26,849 bases of DNA from DASSKW01 sp035690065 (GCA_035690065.1 DASSKW010000035.1:1-26849); one strand, 5' to 3'; positions 9,451 through 16,315 are shown, counted from the stretch's first letter. The notes: generated from the letters alone by a model not told the origin. Numbers and translations: made by a program.

Positions 9451-10551
9451 TTACCCGCTTGCACGCAGGATGTCGCTCAACACGCCGGCGGCGGTGAGCG
9501 CCGGCCCGGCGCCCGGCCCGGCAATACTCAAGGGGACCGGGTCGTAATGACCACTCCATATCCGTACCAGATTCTCGCCCGGTTCCAGCAATGCGAATGG
9601 CTCACCGGCAGTGACGTGCGTCACACCCACCATCGCATTGCGGCCATCGAAGCGTGCCAGGTAGGCGAGCCTGAGGCTGCGTTTACGCGCGGCCTCGGCG
9701 CGTTGCGTCCATTCCGCATCATGCTCGGTGAGTGCAGCCATGAATCGTTCCGGGTCGAGTGTCGGATCGAGATCGGTCGGCAGCAGGCTCTCGACGCGGA
9801 TGCGTTCCGGTTCCCAGTCGAAGCCCGCCTCGCGCATCAGGATCAACAGTTTGCGGCCACAGTCGCTGCCGGCGAGATCGCTGGCCGGATGCGGTTCCGT
9901 GTAACCGCGGGTGTACGCTTCGCGCACCGCGTCCGAAAATGCTACGCCGTTATTGATACGCTGGAAGATGAACGACAGCGTACCGGATAGCACCGCCTCG
10001 ATACGCTGCACGCGATCACCGCGCCGTGTCAGGTCGGCGAGCGGGCCGAGTACCGGCAGGGCAGCGCCGACTGTTGTCTCATAACGATAGGCTACGTCAT
10101 GTTCGTGCGTCTGGCGTCGTAACGCCAGCCAATCGACATGCGTGCCACTGTTGGCGAGTTTGTTGGGCGTGACGACACCGATCCCGGCTTCGAAAAAATC
10201 GCCGTAGCTGCCAGCCACAGATGCATCTGCGGTGCAATCCACGAACAGCCGGCTACGCGCCGGGATCCGTTGCAGATGGCGGATGATCTGCGCCCAGTCA
10301 TGTTCGCTGCGCGACGCGAGATGCGTGTCGCCATGCCGGTCCGGATCGGTCAGCATCAGTTCGCTGCGATTGGCATTACCGGCCAGGCATAACTCGATTC
10401 CGGTCTCGTTCTGCAAACGACGGCGTTGCGCGGCGAGTTGCGCGAGCAGCGCGCTCCCGACATGGCCGCTGTGCCCCGCGATGAACAGCAGGGTGCGATC
10501 CGGTTGTGCCGGGTCAGGCGTTTGAAGGCTGGATTCGACTACGGCGTGCAT
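9451..10551 (-). CDS. hom: Homoserine dehydrogenase (monofunctional, ThrA-C-terminal type)
   Basis: A 366-residue protein resembling the homoserine dehydrogenase half of ThrA/MetL, without an aspartokinase domain. It reduces aspartate semialdehyde to homoserine with NAD(P)H. Visible are a nucleotide-binding start (LLFIAGHSGHVGSALL, about 22-37), FVDCTADASVA, VVTPNKLANSG, YETTVGAALPVL (with the conserved E-T-T-V-G), LSGTLSFIF, and GYTEPHPASDLAGSD, which carries the substrate-binding acidic residues. The frame extends upstream, but the ATG at 10551 is preferred because AAGGAG lies about 8 nt before it. It overlaps the end of metX by 13 bp, so the two are translationally linked. Placing a dedicated homoserine dehydrogenase behind metY and metX channels aspartate semialdehyde into methionine. 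Xanthomonads have a similar gene grouping, as I recall. Confidence 0.88.
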   Translation of the reverse strand: MHAVVESSLQTPDPAQPDRTLLFIAGHSGHVGSALLAQLAAQRRRLQNETGIELCLAGNANRSELMLTDPDRHGDTHLASRSEHDWAQIIRHLQRIPARSRLFVDCTADASVAGSYGDFFEAGIGVVTPNKLANSGTHVDWLALRRQTHEHDVAYRYETTVGAALPVLGPLADLTRRGDRVQRIEAVLSGTLSFIFQRINNGVAFSDAVREAYTRGYTEPHPASDLAGSDCGRKLLILMREAGFDWEPERIRVESLLPTDLDPTLDPERFMAALTEHDAEWTQRAEAARKRSLRLAYLARFDGRNAMVGVTHVTAGEPFALLEPGENLVRIWSGHYDPVPLSIAGPGAGPALTAAGVLSDILRASG

Positions 10552-11639
10552 CGGACAGTCTCCTTGTGAAGCGATAGCGGAGGCGCTCGTCGAGACGAGC
10601 AACGAAACCCCTGCAACGCAACGTCGAGTTCTTGTGTATCGATCAGGAATGCGTCGTGACCGTGCTGCGAATGCAGCACCGCCAGTTCTGCATACGGCAG
10701 GTGCGTCGCCAGTTCCTGCTGTTCGGCGAGTGGGTAGAGCAGGTCGCTGTCGATGCCGACGACCAATGCCGGCACTTCGATAGCGTCGAGTGCTTCCTGC
10801 AATGTGCCGCGTCCGCGCGCCAGATCGTGCGTATCCATGGCACGCGTGAGCGTGACATAACTCGCGGCATCGAAGCGCCGCACCAGTTTGTCACCCTGAT
10901 GCCGGAGATAACTCACTATCTGGAATTCGTGCCGGCCATCACGCTGGCGCGCGAAGCGTTGCGCGTATTCGCCCCAGTGCCGGTAACTCAGCATCGCCAT
11001 CATGCGCGCGGCCGCGAGCCCGGTTGCCGGCGGCCGGGCCGGATGGTACGCGCCGTGTTGCCAGTTCGGGTCCGCGCAGATTGCCTGGCGCTGGGCTTCG
11101 GAGAAACCGATGGCCCACGCGGATTGGTATGCCCCGCAGGCGATCGGCGCGATGGCGTTCACGATATCGGGATACAGCGCGGCCCATTCCAGTACCTGCA
11201 TGCCGCCCAGTGAACCGCCGACGACCAGCGCCAATCGCGCGACACCCAGCTCCTGCAACAAGACGTGCTGCACCCGCACCATGTCACGCACGCTCACGGC
11301 CGGAAAGTTTCCGCCATACGCATGACCGGTAACCGGATCGATGCTGCGCGGACCGGTGGTTCCATAGCAGCCGCCCAGCACGTTACTGCAGACGATGAAA
11401 TCGCGCGCCGGATCGAACGCGCGGCCGGCGCCAAACAGACCTCGCCACCAGAGCTCGGCATCGGGTGTGCCGGTGAGCGCGTGACAGATCAGCACTGCGT
11501 TGTCGCGTCGCGTGTTGAGCCGGCCCCAGGTGCGGTACGCGACCGTCACCTGGGGCAACACCTGTCCCGATTCGAGTGGCACGGGCTGGGGCAGTGCGAC
11601 GAACTGCGTCCGCCCGGTGAACGGGTGCGTCTCGCTCAT
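10539..11639 (-). CDS. metX: Homoserine O-acyltransferase MetX
   Basis: A 366-residue alpha/beta-hydrolase that activates homoserine for sulfur transfer. The nucleophile is S143 in GGSLGGMQ; the remaining triad members appear to be D299 (GIDSDLLYP) and H328 (QHGHDAF). Also typical are LICHALTG, LGGCYGTTGP (oxyanion side), and the YQSAWAIGFSEAQRQAI block. Some MetX proteins use succinyl-CoA rather than acetyl-CoA and the motif level does not settle which; the MetY partner fits O-acetylhomoserine. It starts with ATG at 11639, which overlaps the metY stop as ATGA, and ends overlapping hom by 13 bp. This is tight translational coupling across the operon. The last 15-20 residues (SSRRAPPLSLHKE) are an unconserved tail. 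Confidence 0.92.
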   Translation of the reverse strand: MSETHPFTGRTQFVALPQPVPLESGQVLPQVTVAYRTWGRLNTRRDNAVLICHALTGTPDAELWWRGLFGAGRAFDPARDFIVCSNVLGGCYGTTGPRSIDPVTGHAYGGNFPAVSVRDMVRVQHVLLQELGVARLALVVGGSLGGMQVLEWAALYPDIVNAIAPIACGAYQSAWAIGFSEAQRQAICADPNWQHGAYHPARPPATGLAAARMMAMLSYRHWGEYAQRFARQRDGRHEFQIVSYLRHQGDKLVRRFDAASYVTLTRAMDTHDLARGRGTLQEALDAIEVPALVVGIDSDLLYPLAEQQELATHLPYAELAVLHSQHGHDAFLIDTQELDVALQGFRCSSRRAPPLSLHKETVRCTP

Positions 11640-12964
11640 GCCGCGATCCTTTTGCGCACTGATGCAAACGCCTGTTCGAAATCACCCTTGATGTCGTCGA
11701 TGTGTTCGATACCGACCGAGATCCGAACCAGATCCGCGCTTACGCCCGCAGCACGTTGCTCATCATCCGTGAGTTGCTGGTGGGTCGTGGAGGCGGGATG
11801 GATCACCAGCGTCTTGGCATCGCCGATGTTGGCCAGATGGCTCGCGAGTTTCACGTTGCTGATGAAACCGCGTGCGGCTTCCTCACCGCCGCGGATACCG
11901 AAACTCAGTACTGCGCCGAAGCCGTTGCGCAGATATTGTTTGGCGCGCGCGTACGACGGATGCGAGCTCAGGCCCGGATAATTCACCCAGGCGACATCCG
12001 GTTGCTGTTCCAGCCATTGCGCCAATGCCAGGGTGTTATCCACGTGGCGTTGCACGCGCAGTGACAGGGTCTCCAATCCCTGCAGGAACAGGAACGAGTT
12101 GAACGGCGACAACGCCGGGCCGAGATCGCGCAGACCTTCCACGCGTGCGCGGATGATGAACGCGATGTTGCCGAACGGTCCCTGCGGACCGAACGTCTCC
12201 CAGAAGTTGAGGCCGTGATACGCGGGTGAAGGTTCGGTGAACAACGGGAACTTGCCGTTGCCCCAGTCGAACTTGCCGGAATCCACGATCACGCCGCCGA
12301 TCGAGGTGCCGTGACCGCCGATCCATTTGGTCGCGGACGCCACCACGATGTCGGCGCCATATTCGATCGGGCGGATCAGATAACCGGCGGCGCCGAAGGT
12401 ATTGTCCACGATCAGCGGCAGACCATTTGCATGTGCGAGTGCGGCGAGTTTGTGAAAATCCGGGATGTTGAAGCCGGGATTGCCGATGGTCTCCACGTAG
12501 ATGGCTTTGGTGTTCTCGTCAATCGCCTGCTGGAACGCGTCGAGATCGTCGCCCTCCACGAAGCGCACCCCGATACCGAGCCGCGGGAACGTGACCTTGA
12601 ACTGGTTGTAGCTGCCGCCATACAGCGCGCTCGCCGAGACGATGTTGTCACCGGCTTGGGCGAGGGTGGTGATGGCGATCAGTTGTGCGGCCTGACCGCT
12701 CGATACCGCCAGTGCGGCGACGCCACCTTCGAGTGCCGCGATGCGCTGTTCGAACACATCGCTGGTGGGATTCATGATGCGGGTGTAGATGTTGCCGAAC
12801 TTCTTCAGCGCGAACAGGTCAGCACCATGCTGTGCGTCGTCAAAGGTGAATGAAGTGGTCTGGTAGATCGGCACCGCTCGCGCATTGGTGCCGGGTGCGG
12901 GCTGCTGTCCGGCATGGACCTGCAAGGTCTCATAGCGGTATTGCGATGATGTCTGGTCGCTCAT
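11636..12964 (-). CDS. metY: O-acetylhomoserine sulfhydrylase MetY (PLP-dependent)
   Basis: A 442-residue Cys/Met-metabolism PLP enzyme. It joins O-acetylhomoserine and sulfide to form homocysteine directly, bypassing cystathionine. The PLP lysine is K213 in VVASATKWIGGHG. Other family marks are VPIYQTTSFTFDD, NIYTRIMNPTSDVFE, SSGQAAQ, LIVDNTFG and the C-terminal LVRISVGIEHIDDI. The long insertion with SPAYHGLNFWETFG and the total length favour MetY over MetB/MetC or MetZ. The ATG at 12964 has GGAG 7 nt upstream; an in-frame start 24 bp earlier is less likely. It is the first gene of the metY-metX-hom operon. Between it and the candidate attenuator terminator (13103-13136) lie about 138 nt with no ORF. 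Confidence 0.93.
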   Translation of the reverse strand: MSDQTSSQYRYETLQVHAGQQPAPGTNARAVPIYQTTSFTFDDAQHGADLFALKKFGNIYTRIMNPTSDVFEQRIAALEGGVAALAVSSGQAAQLIAITTLAQAGDNIVSASALYGGSYNQFKVTFPRLGIGVRFVEGDDLDAFQQAIDENTKAIYVETIGNPGFNIPDFHKLAALAHANGLPLIVDNTFGAAGYLIRPIEYGADIVVASATKWIGGHGTSIGGVIVDSGKFDWGNGKFPLFTEPSPAYHGLNFWETFGPQGPFGNIAFIIRARVEGLRDLGPALSPFNSFLFLQGLETLSLRVQRHVDNTLALAQWLEQQPDVAWVNYPGLSSHPSYARAKQYLRNGFGAVLSFGIRGGEEAARGFISNVKLASHLANIGDAKTLVIHPASTTHQQLTDDEQRAAGVSADLVRISVGIEHIDDIKGDFEQAFASVRKRIAA

Positions 12965-13102
12965 GTTGCTCTCCAAAGTCAGTGGCAAATACGCGCTATG
13001 CCGACGGCATAACGCAGTTCCGCAGGCGGCGATAGCCGTCGCGGTTCTGACCCGTGAAGGTGCAACTGTTGCGGAGAGATTCAGGACTGGATTTCAGGCA
13101 TT
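12965..13102 (-). other. Untranslated leader between attenuator terminator and metY
   Basis: About 138 nt that would be transcribed only if the upstream terminator is bypassed. It holds a small inverted repeat (TATGCCG ... CGGCATA, about 13003-13017 on the plus strand). It also holds the metY ribosome site (GGAG) next to the start codon. I see no MetJ-type operator (repeats of AGACGTCT) and no SAM-riboswitch-like arrangement here. Function beyond being a 5' leader is unknown. Confidence 0.5.
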
Positions 13103-13136
13103 AAAAAACCCGCAGCGGTTGCACCGGTGCGGGTTT
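13103..13136 (-). terminator. Intrinsic terminator (candidate attenuator) ahead of metY
   Basis: Read on the minus strand, a 9-bp stem AAACCCGCA/TGCGGGTTT is extended, after one C-C mismatch, by CGGT/ACCG around a 3-nt loop. It ends in a run of six T. It lies 21 nt after the stop codon of the Met/Cys-rich leader ORF and 139 nt before metY. No gene ends here in this direction other than the leader ORF, so an attenuating role is the natural reading. The 5' arm contains CCGCACCGG, which can pair with an earlier leader segment. Confidence 0.85.
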
Positions 13137-13192
13137 CAGAATCTGGCTGTCCGGACCTTATCTGGGGTTCGAGACAGCAGCTGTCCGCACGG
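13124..13192 (-). promoter_or_regulatory. Candidate antiterminator pairing in the met leader
   Basis: On the minus strand, CCGTGCGG (opposite 13185-13192, the codons just after the Met/Cys run) can pair with CCGCACCGG in the 5' arm of the terminator (opposite 13124-13132). That gives eight pairs with one bulged C. Inside this pairing, GCTGTC can pair either with the GACAGC immediately before it or with a second GACAGC located after the leader stop codon. The second option nests neatly inside the antiterminator. A ribosome held at the first Met/Cys codons would leave CCGTGCGG free. A ribosome finishing at the stop would cover the inner stem and favour the terminator. The folding is inferred by eye. 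Confidence 0.6.
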
Positions 13193-13262
13193 CGATGCGC
13201 ATCGACATGCACATACACATGCAGGCAAGGGCGAAGATCGTGAAGGACAATATCTGTTCCAT
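13158..13262 (-). CDS. Met/Cys-rich leader peptide, candidate attenuator of the metY-metX-hom operon
   Basis: A 34-codon ORF (ATG to TAA) just upstream of the terminator that precedes metY. Residues 14-21 read CMCMCMSM: four methionine and three cysteine codons out of eight. The peptide ends AAVSNPR. A density of Met codons like this, in front of methionine-biosynthesis genes and followed at once by a terminator, matches the classic leader-peptide design of trp, his, thr and leu operons. Stalling on scarce Met-tRNA (or Cys-tRNA) would allow transcription into metY. The start at 13262 coincides with the predicted transcription start, so translation may be leaderless. A TTG at codon 5 preceded by GGAA, or the ATG at codon 15, are alternatives that keep the Met run. 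Translation is not demonstrated. Confidence 0.72.
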   Translation of the reverse strand: MEQILSFTIFALACMCMCMSMRIAVRTAAVSNPR

Positions 13263-13268
13263 GGCGCG

Positions 13269-13297
13269 ACTATTCCCGATAGCCGTGGGCTTGTCAA
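13269..13297 (-). promoter_or_regulatory. Sigma70-type promoter of the met leader/operon
   Basis: On the minus strand there is a perfect TTGACA (opposite 13292-13297), a 17-nt spacer, and AATAGT (opposite 13269-13274, four of six matches to TATAAT). The expected start point, about 7 nt downstream, falls on or next to the A of the leader ATG at 13262. It diverges from the DUF3311 gene that starts at 13349. Confidence 0.65.
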
Positions 13298-13348
13298 GAG
13301 GCAGTCCGACGGCTACCTTCTACCGGTCACCGGATTCGGGAGTTTGCC

Positions 13349-13537
13349 ATGAGCCGCTGGAAACGTGCCTGCTGGTATGGAATCTTGCTGATCCCGTTCA
13401 TCGGGATACTGTGGGTGCCGTTCTATAACCGCATCGATCCGACGCTGTTTGGCATCCCGTTCTTCTACTGGTTCCAGTTCGTGTGGATCATCGTCACGGC
13501 TGTCATCACGGCGGCGGCGTATTTCGCCAAAGTCTGA
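13349..13537 (+). CDS. DUF3311 small membrane protein, symporter partner
   Basis: A 62-residue protein with two transmembrane helices (about 8-25 and 38-60) and the family hallmark PFYNRIDPTLFGIPFFYWFQFVW between and into the second helix. DUF3311 genes are habitually found directly upstream of SSS-family sodium:solute symporters. This holds here, with the symporter starting 170 bp downstream, so it is inferred to be an accessory subunit. GGGAG lies 7 nt before the ATG. The gap to the symporter is almost entirely filled by the repeat element at 13561-13701. Confidence 0.85.
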   Translation: MSRWKRACWYGILLIPFIGILWVPFYNRIDPTLFGIPFFYWFQFVWIIVTAVITAAAYFAKV

Positions 13538-13560
13538 TAACAATGTAGGGAGGGGATTGG

Positions 13561-13701
13561 GGTGCCTCAAAAAATAAGAGATTTTGGTTTCTGGGTAGGC
13601 AGAAATGACCGAGGAACCGGAGTGTATATGCCAATACATGAGGCTTCCGAGGTCATTTCTAACACCGCCAGAAACCATAAAGATCTATTTTTAGAGGTGC
13701 C
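13561..13701 (+). repeat. Dispersed hairpin element, copy A
   Basis: About 140 bp that can fold end to end into one long imperfect hairpin. The successive stems are GGTGCCTC/GAGGTGCC (two G-U pairs), AAAAATA/TATTTTT, GGTTTCTGG (13586)/CCAGAAACC (13668), AGAAATGACC (13601)/GGTCATTTCT (13651), GGAA (13613)/TTCC (13645) and TGTAT (13623)/ATACA (13634). Related copies are at 23462-23561 (opposite orientation) and 25132-25251. It sits between the DUF3311 and symporter genes. Its right closing arm GAGGTG (13694-13699) is also the best ribosome site of the symporter, so the fold could hide it in mRNA. It contains no convincing ORF. Confidence 0.8.
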
Positions 13702-13707
13702 CTGCGC

Positions 13708-15255
13708 ATGAATTGGCCGGCATTGATTGTATTTATCTTGTTGTTCGCGCTGGTGACGGTGCTGGGTTTTGTTGCAGCCCGCTGGCGCGCGGCGGATCTG
13801 AATCATCTGCAGGAGTGGGGGCTGGCTGGTCGGCGTTTCGGCACCGTGGTCACCTGGTTCCTGTTGGGCGGCGATCTCTATACGGCATATACCTTCATCG
13901 CCGTGCCCGCATTCGTGTTCGGTGCCGGCGCCATCGCGTTCTTCGCCTTGCCCTACACCCTGATGGTGTATCCGTTCGTGTTCGTGGTGTTCCCGCGGCT
14001 GTGGTCGGTGTCGCGCAAGCATGGGTACGTAACGGCCTCGGATTTCGTGCGTGGTCGTTACGACAGCGGTCTGTTGGCGCTGCTGGTGGCGATCACCGGC
14101 ATCCTTGCCACCATGCCATACATAGCGTTGCAACTGGTCGGCATCCAGGTAGTGATCGCCGCGATGGGGTTCACCGGTACCGGTCTGGCCGGTGACCTGC
14201 CGCTGATCATCGCCTTCGTGATCCTGGCGGCTTATACCTACACCAGCGGCTTGCGTGCACCGGCACTGATCGCAGTGGTCAAGGATCTGCTGATTTATAT
14301 CGTGATCATCGCGGCGGTGATCGTGATCCCGATGCAACTGGGCGGGTACAGGCATATCTTCGCGGCGGTACCGGCCGACAAACTGCTGCTCAAGCCGCCG
14401 GTATCCGGCAATGTCGGTATCTACAGCGCCTACGCCACACTCGCGCTTGGTTCGGCGCTGGCCCTGTTCCTGTATCCGCATTGTGTGACCGGTCTGCTGA
14501 GTGCCAGCAGCCGCAAGGTCATCAAACGCAACATGGCCTTGTTGCCGGCGTATTCGCTGGTGCTGGCGCTGATCGCATTCCTCGGTTACATGGCGATCTC
14601 CGCGGGCGTGCAACATGATCCGGCCTACGCGGATTACTTCAGGCAATACGGCAATAATTTTGCAGTACCGGCATTGTTCCTGCACTCGTTCCCGGCCTGG
14701 TTCGCAGGCGTCGGGTTTGCCGCCATCGCCATCGGTGCGCTGGTACCGGCCGCGATCATGTCTATCGCGGCTTCGAATCTGTTCACCCGCAACATCTACA
14801 AGGAATACCTCAAACCCGACGCCAGCGACAAGCAGGAAGCGAGCATGGCGAAGCTGGTATCGCTGATAGTGAAGCTGGGTGCGCTCGCATTCATCATCTT
14901 CCTGCCCGAACAATATGCTATCCAGTTGCAGTTGCTGGGTGGGGTATGGATCATCCAGACCCTGCCGGCGATCGTGATCGGGTTGTACACGCGCTGGCTG
15001 CATCGCTGGGCGCTGGCGGCTGGCTGGCTGGCCGGGATGTTGTGCGGCACCGGGATGGTCGCGGCACAGCATTTCAAAAGCTCGATCTATCCGTTGCAGA
15101 TCGGCGATCTGACGGTGCCAGGGTATGCGGCACTGTATTCGCTGGTGCTGAATTTCGTGGTCGCAATCGGGTTGACGCTGGTACTGCGTGCACTCAAGAC
15201 GCCTGCCGGAACCGATGCGACTGCGGCTGCGGATTACGGGCACGACGTCGCGTGA
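13708..15255 (+). CDS. Sodium:solute symporter family permease (MctP-like)
   Basis: A 515-residue inner-membrane protein with about 13 predicted hydrophobic helices. The SSS (SLC5) family signature is visible in the N-terminal half: WGLAGRRFGTVVTWFLLGGDLYTAYTF, then YVTASDFVRGRYDS, and TSGLRAPALIAVVKDLLIY. The GLRAPALIAVVKD segment and the upstream DUF3311 partner resemble monocarboxylate (MctP) or related organic-acid/amino-acid permeases. The exact substrate cannot be read from sequence. The ATG at 13708 has GAGGTG 8 nt upstream, contributed by the end of repeat copy A. The stop codon overlaps the start of the SemiSWEET gene (GTGA), implying co-translation. Confidence 0.88.
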   Translation: MNWPALIVFILLFALVTVLGFVAARWRAADLNHLQEWGLAGRRFGTVVTWFLLGGDLYTAYTFIAVPAFVFGAGAIAFFALPYTLMVYPFVFVVFPRLWSVSRKHGYVTASDFVRGRYDSGLLALLVAITGILATMPYIALQLVGIQVVIAAMGFTGTGLAGDLPLIIAFVILAAYTYTSGLRAPALIAVVKDLLIYIVIIAAVIVIPMQLGGYRHIFAAVPADKLLLKPPVSGNVGIYSAYATLALGSALALFLYPHCVTGLLSASSRKVIKRNMALLPAYSLVLALIAFLGYMAISAGVQHDPAYADYFRQYGNNFAVPALFLHSFPAWFAGVGFAAIAIGALVPAAIMSIAASNLFTRNIYKEYLKPDASDKQEASMAKLVSLIVKLGALAFIIFLPEQYAIQLQLLGGVWIIQTLPAIVIGLYTRWLHRWALAAGWLAGMLCGTGMVAAQHFKSSIYPLQIGDLTVPGYAALYSLVLNFVVAIGLTLVLRALKTPAGTDATAAADYGHDVA

Positions 15256-15506
15256 ATATCGAACGCGATATCGGGCTTGCGGCAGCCCTGCTGACCACGA
15301 TCTCCTTCGTGCCGCAGGTAGTCCGTTCCTGGCGCACGCGTGACACGCGCAGTATCTCGTTGCCGATGTATTCTGTCTTTACGCTCGGTGTCGGTCTGTG
15401 GCTGATCTACGGGATCATGCTGCACGATCTGCCGATCACACTCGCGAATGGGGTCACACTGTTGCTGGCCGGGATCGTACTGATACTCAAGCTCCGCCAC
15501 GGTTGA
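15252..15506 (+). CDS. SemiSWEET family transporter (PQ-loop/MtN3)
   Basis: An 84-residue protein with three hydrophobic helices. The family signature is present as LTTISFVPQVVRSWRTRDTRSISLPMY: the PQ motif in helix 1 and the following conserved serine-rich turn. A glycine-rich helix 2 (GVGLWLIYGI) and the N-G-V-T-L segment of helix 3 follow. SemiSWEETs are half-size sugar transporters that dimerise to move sugars down a gradient. The GTG start overlaps the symporter stop as GTGA, so it is translationally coupled. No strong alternative start exists. Its actual substrate, and whether it cooperates with the symporter, are unknown. Confidence 0.88.
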   Translation: MNIERDIGLAAALLTTISFVPQVVRSWRTRDTRSISLPMYSVFTLGVGLWLIYGIMLHDLPITLANGVTLLLAGIVLILKLRHG

Positions 15507-15529
15507 TGGCGACGGAGTAAACTGAAGTC

Positions 15530-16207
15530 ATGCGCTTCATACCGATCCTGGTTTCTCTGTTTGCCTGTACGGGCCTCTGCGCCAATGTCCATGCCGATGA
15601 TGACGATCTGACGTTTGCCGGCATGACCGCGGCGATCGATGTTGGGCGTTATCACACGGAGTTCGCCTATCCGACTGCTGACTATGGTGCCGATATCGAG
15701 CGCTATGCCATCGTGATCACGCAGCCACTCGCCCAGGATCTCGATGTCGGTTTTACGGGCGCTTACCTGCTCACCAGTGTGGACAGTCCGAGCCTCGACG
15801 CGCTGACTCAGGCGGACGGACAGTCACTGGGTTTGACTGCAATCTGGCATCCGCGCCTGGGCAATTACTTCAGTCTGGAGTTACAAGCTGGTTATCGCTG
15901 GAACGATGTGAACTTTTCAAGTTCCACCGGGCAGCCGGAAGTGACCTGGTACGAAAGCTATGCAGCGGCGGGTCCGGTACTCTATCTCTATAACTGGCGG
16001 ATCTCGGCGGGGGTGCGTTGGCAGCATTACGACGGCAACGAGACCGACCCCGGCACGCCACCGGCGAAGCTGGATTTCAGTGCCGCACGCAGCGGCGGGG
16101 GGTATCTCGGTCTCACGTATTACCTGGACCGTACCGGTTCACTCGCCTTGTATGCCTTCGCGGGTGGGCAGCGTGGCGCGCAACTGGTATTCAAACGCGA
16201 GTTCTAA
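15530..16207 (+). CDS. Predicted outer-membrane beta-barrel protein
   Basis: A 225-residue protein with a signal peptide (MRFIPILVSLFACTGLC, cut near ANVHA) and an acidic mature start (DDDDL). The rest shows alternating polar/aromatic strands (YFSLELQAGYRWND, WRISAGVRWQHYD, GYLGLTYYLD, SLALYAFAGGQRGAQLVFKREF). It ends in phenylalanine, the usual BAM recognition residue of outer-membrane barrels. The size fits an 8-10-stranded barrel. No named family is recognised. It begins 23 bp after the SemiSWEET gene and may belong to the same transcript, but its ribosome site is weak. Confidence 0.65.
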   Translation: MRFIPILVSLFACTGLCANVHADDDDLTFAGMTAAIDVGRYHTEFAYPTADYGADIERYAIVITQPLAQDLDVGFTGAYLLTSVDSPSLDALTQADGQSLGLTAIWHPRLGNYFSLELQAGYRWNDVNFSSSTGQPEVTWYESYAAAGPVLYLYNWRISAGVRWQHYDGNETDPGTPPAKLDFSAARSGGGYLGLTYYLDRTGSLALYAFAGGQRGAQLVFKREF

Positions 16208-16315
16208 CGGCAAACCGGCAAACAGATGAAAAATTTCATCCGCAGTCGCGCACAAGACGTTAAAAACCGGCTATAACTGGCGCGTCTGAAAACGGGTCGG
16301 ATCGGGGAGGACAGT

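Noticed and set aside
9073..9990. A 305-codon plus-strand frame.
   Set aside because: It spans the start of the antiporter gene and the end of hom, both well supported on the other strand.
12965..13348. SAM riboswitch or MetJ operator ahead of metY.
   Set aside because: I see neither the SAM-aptamer arrangement nor AGACGTCT-like repeats. The leader ORF plus terminator explains the region better.
13195..13428. A plus-strand ORF beginning MRIDMHIHMQA that covers the same bases as the met leader.
   Set aside because: It has no ribosome site, runs into the DUF3311 gene in another frame, and its His/Met codons are the complement of the minus-strand Met/Cys run.
13567..15243. A 558-codon open frame on the minus strand opposite the symporter.
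   Set aside because: It is antisense to a clear SSS permease and rich in Gln/His/Arg/Asp, the composition expected from reading hydrophobic codons backwards. Its end reads through repeat copy A.
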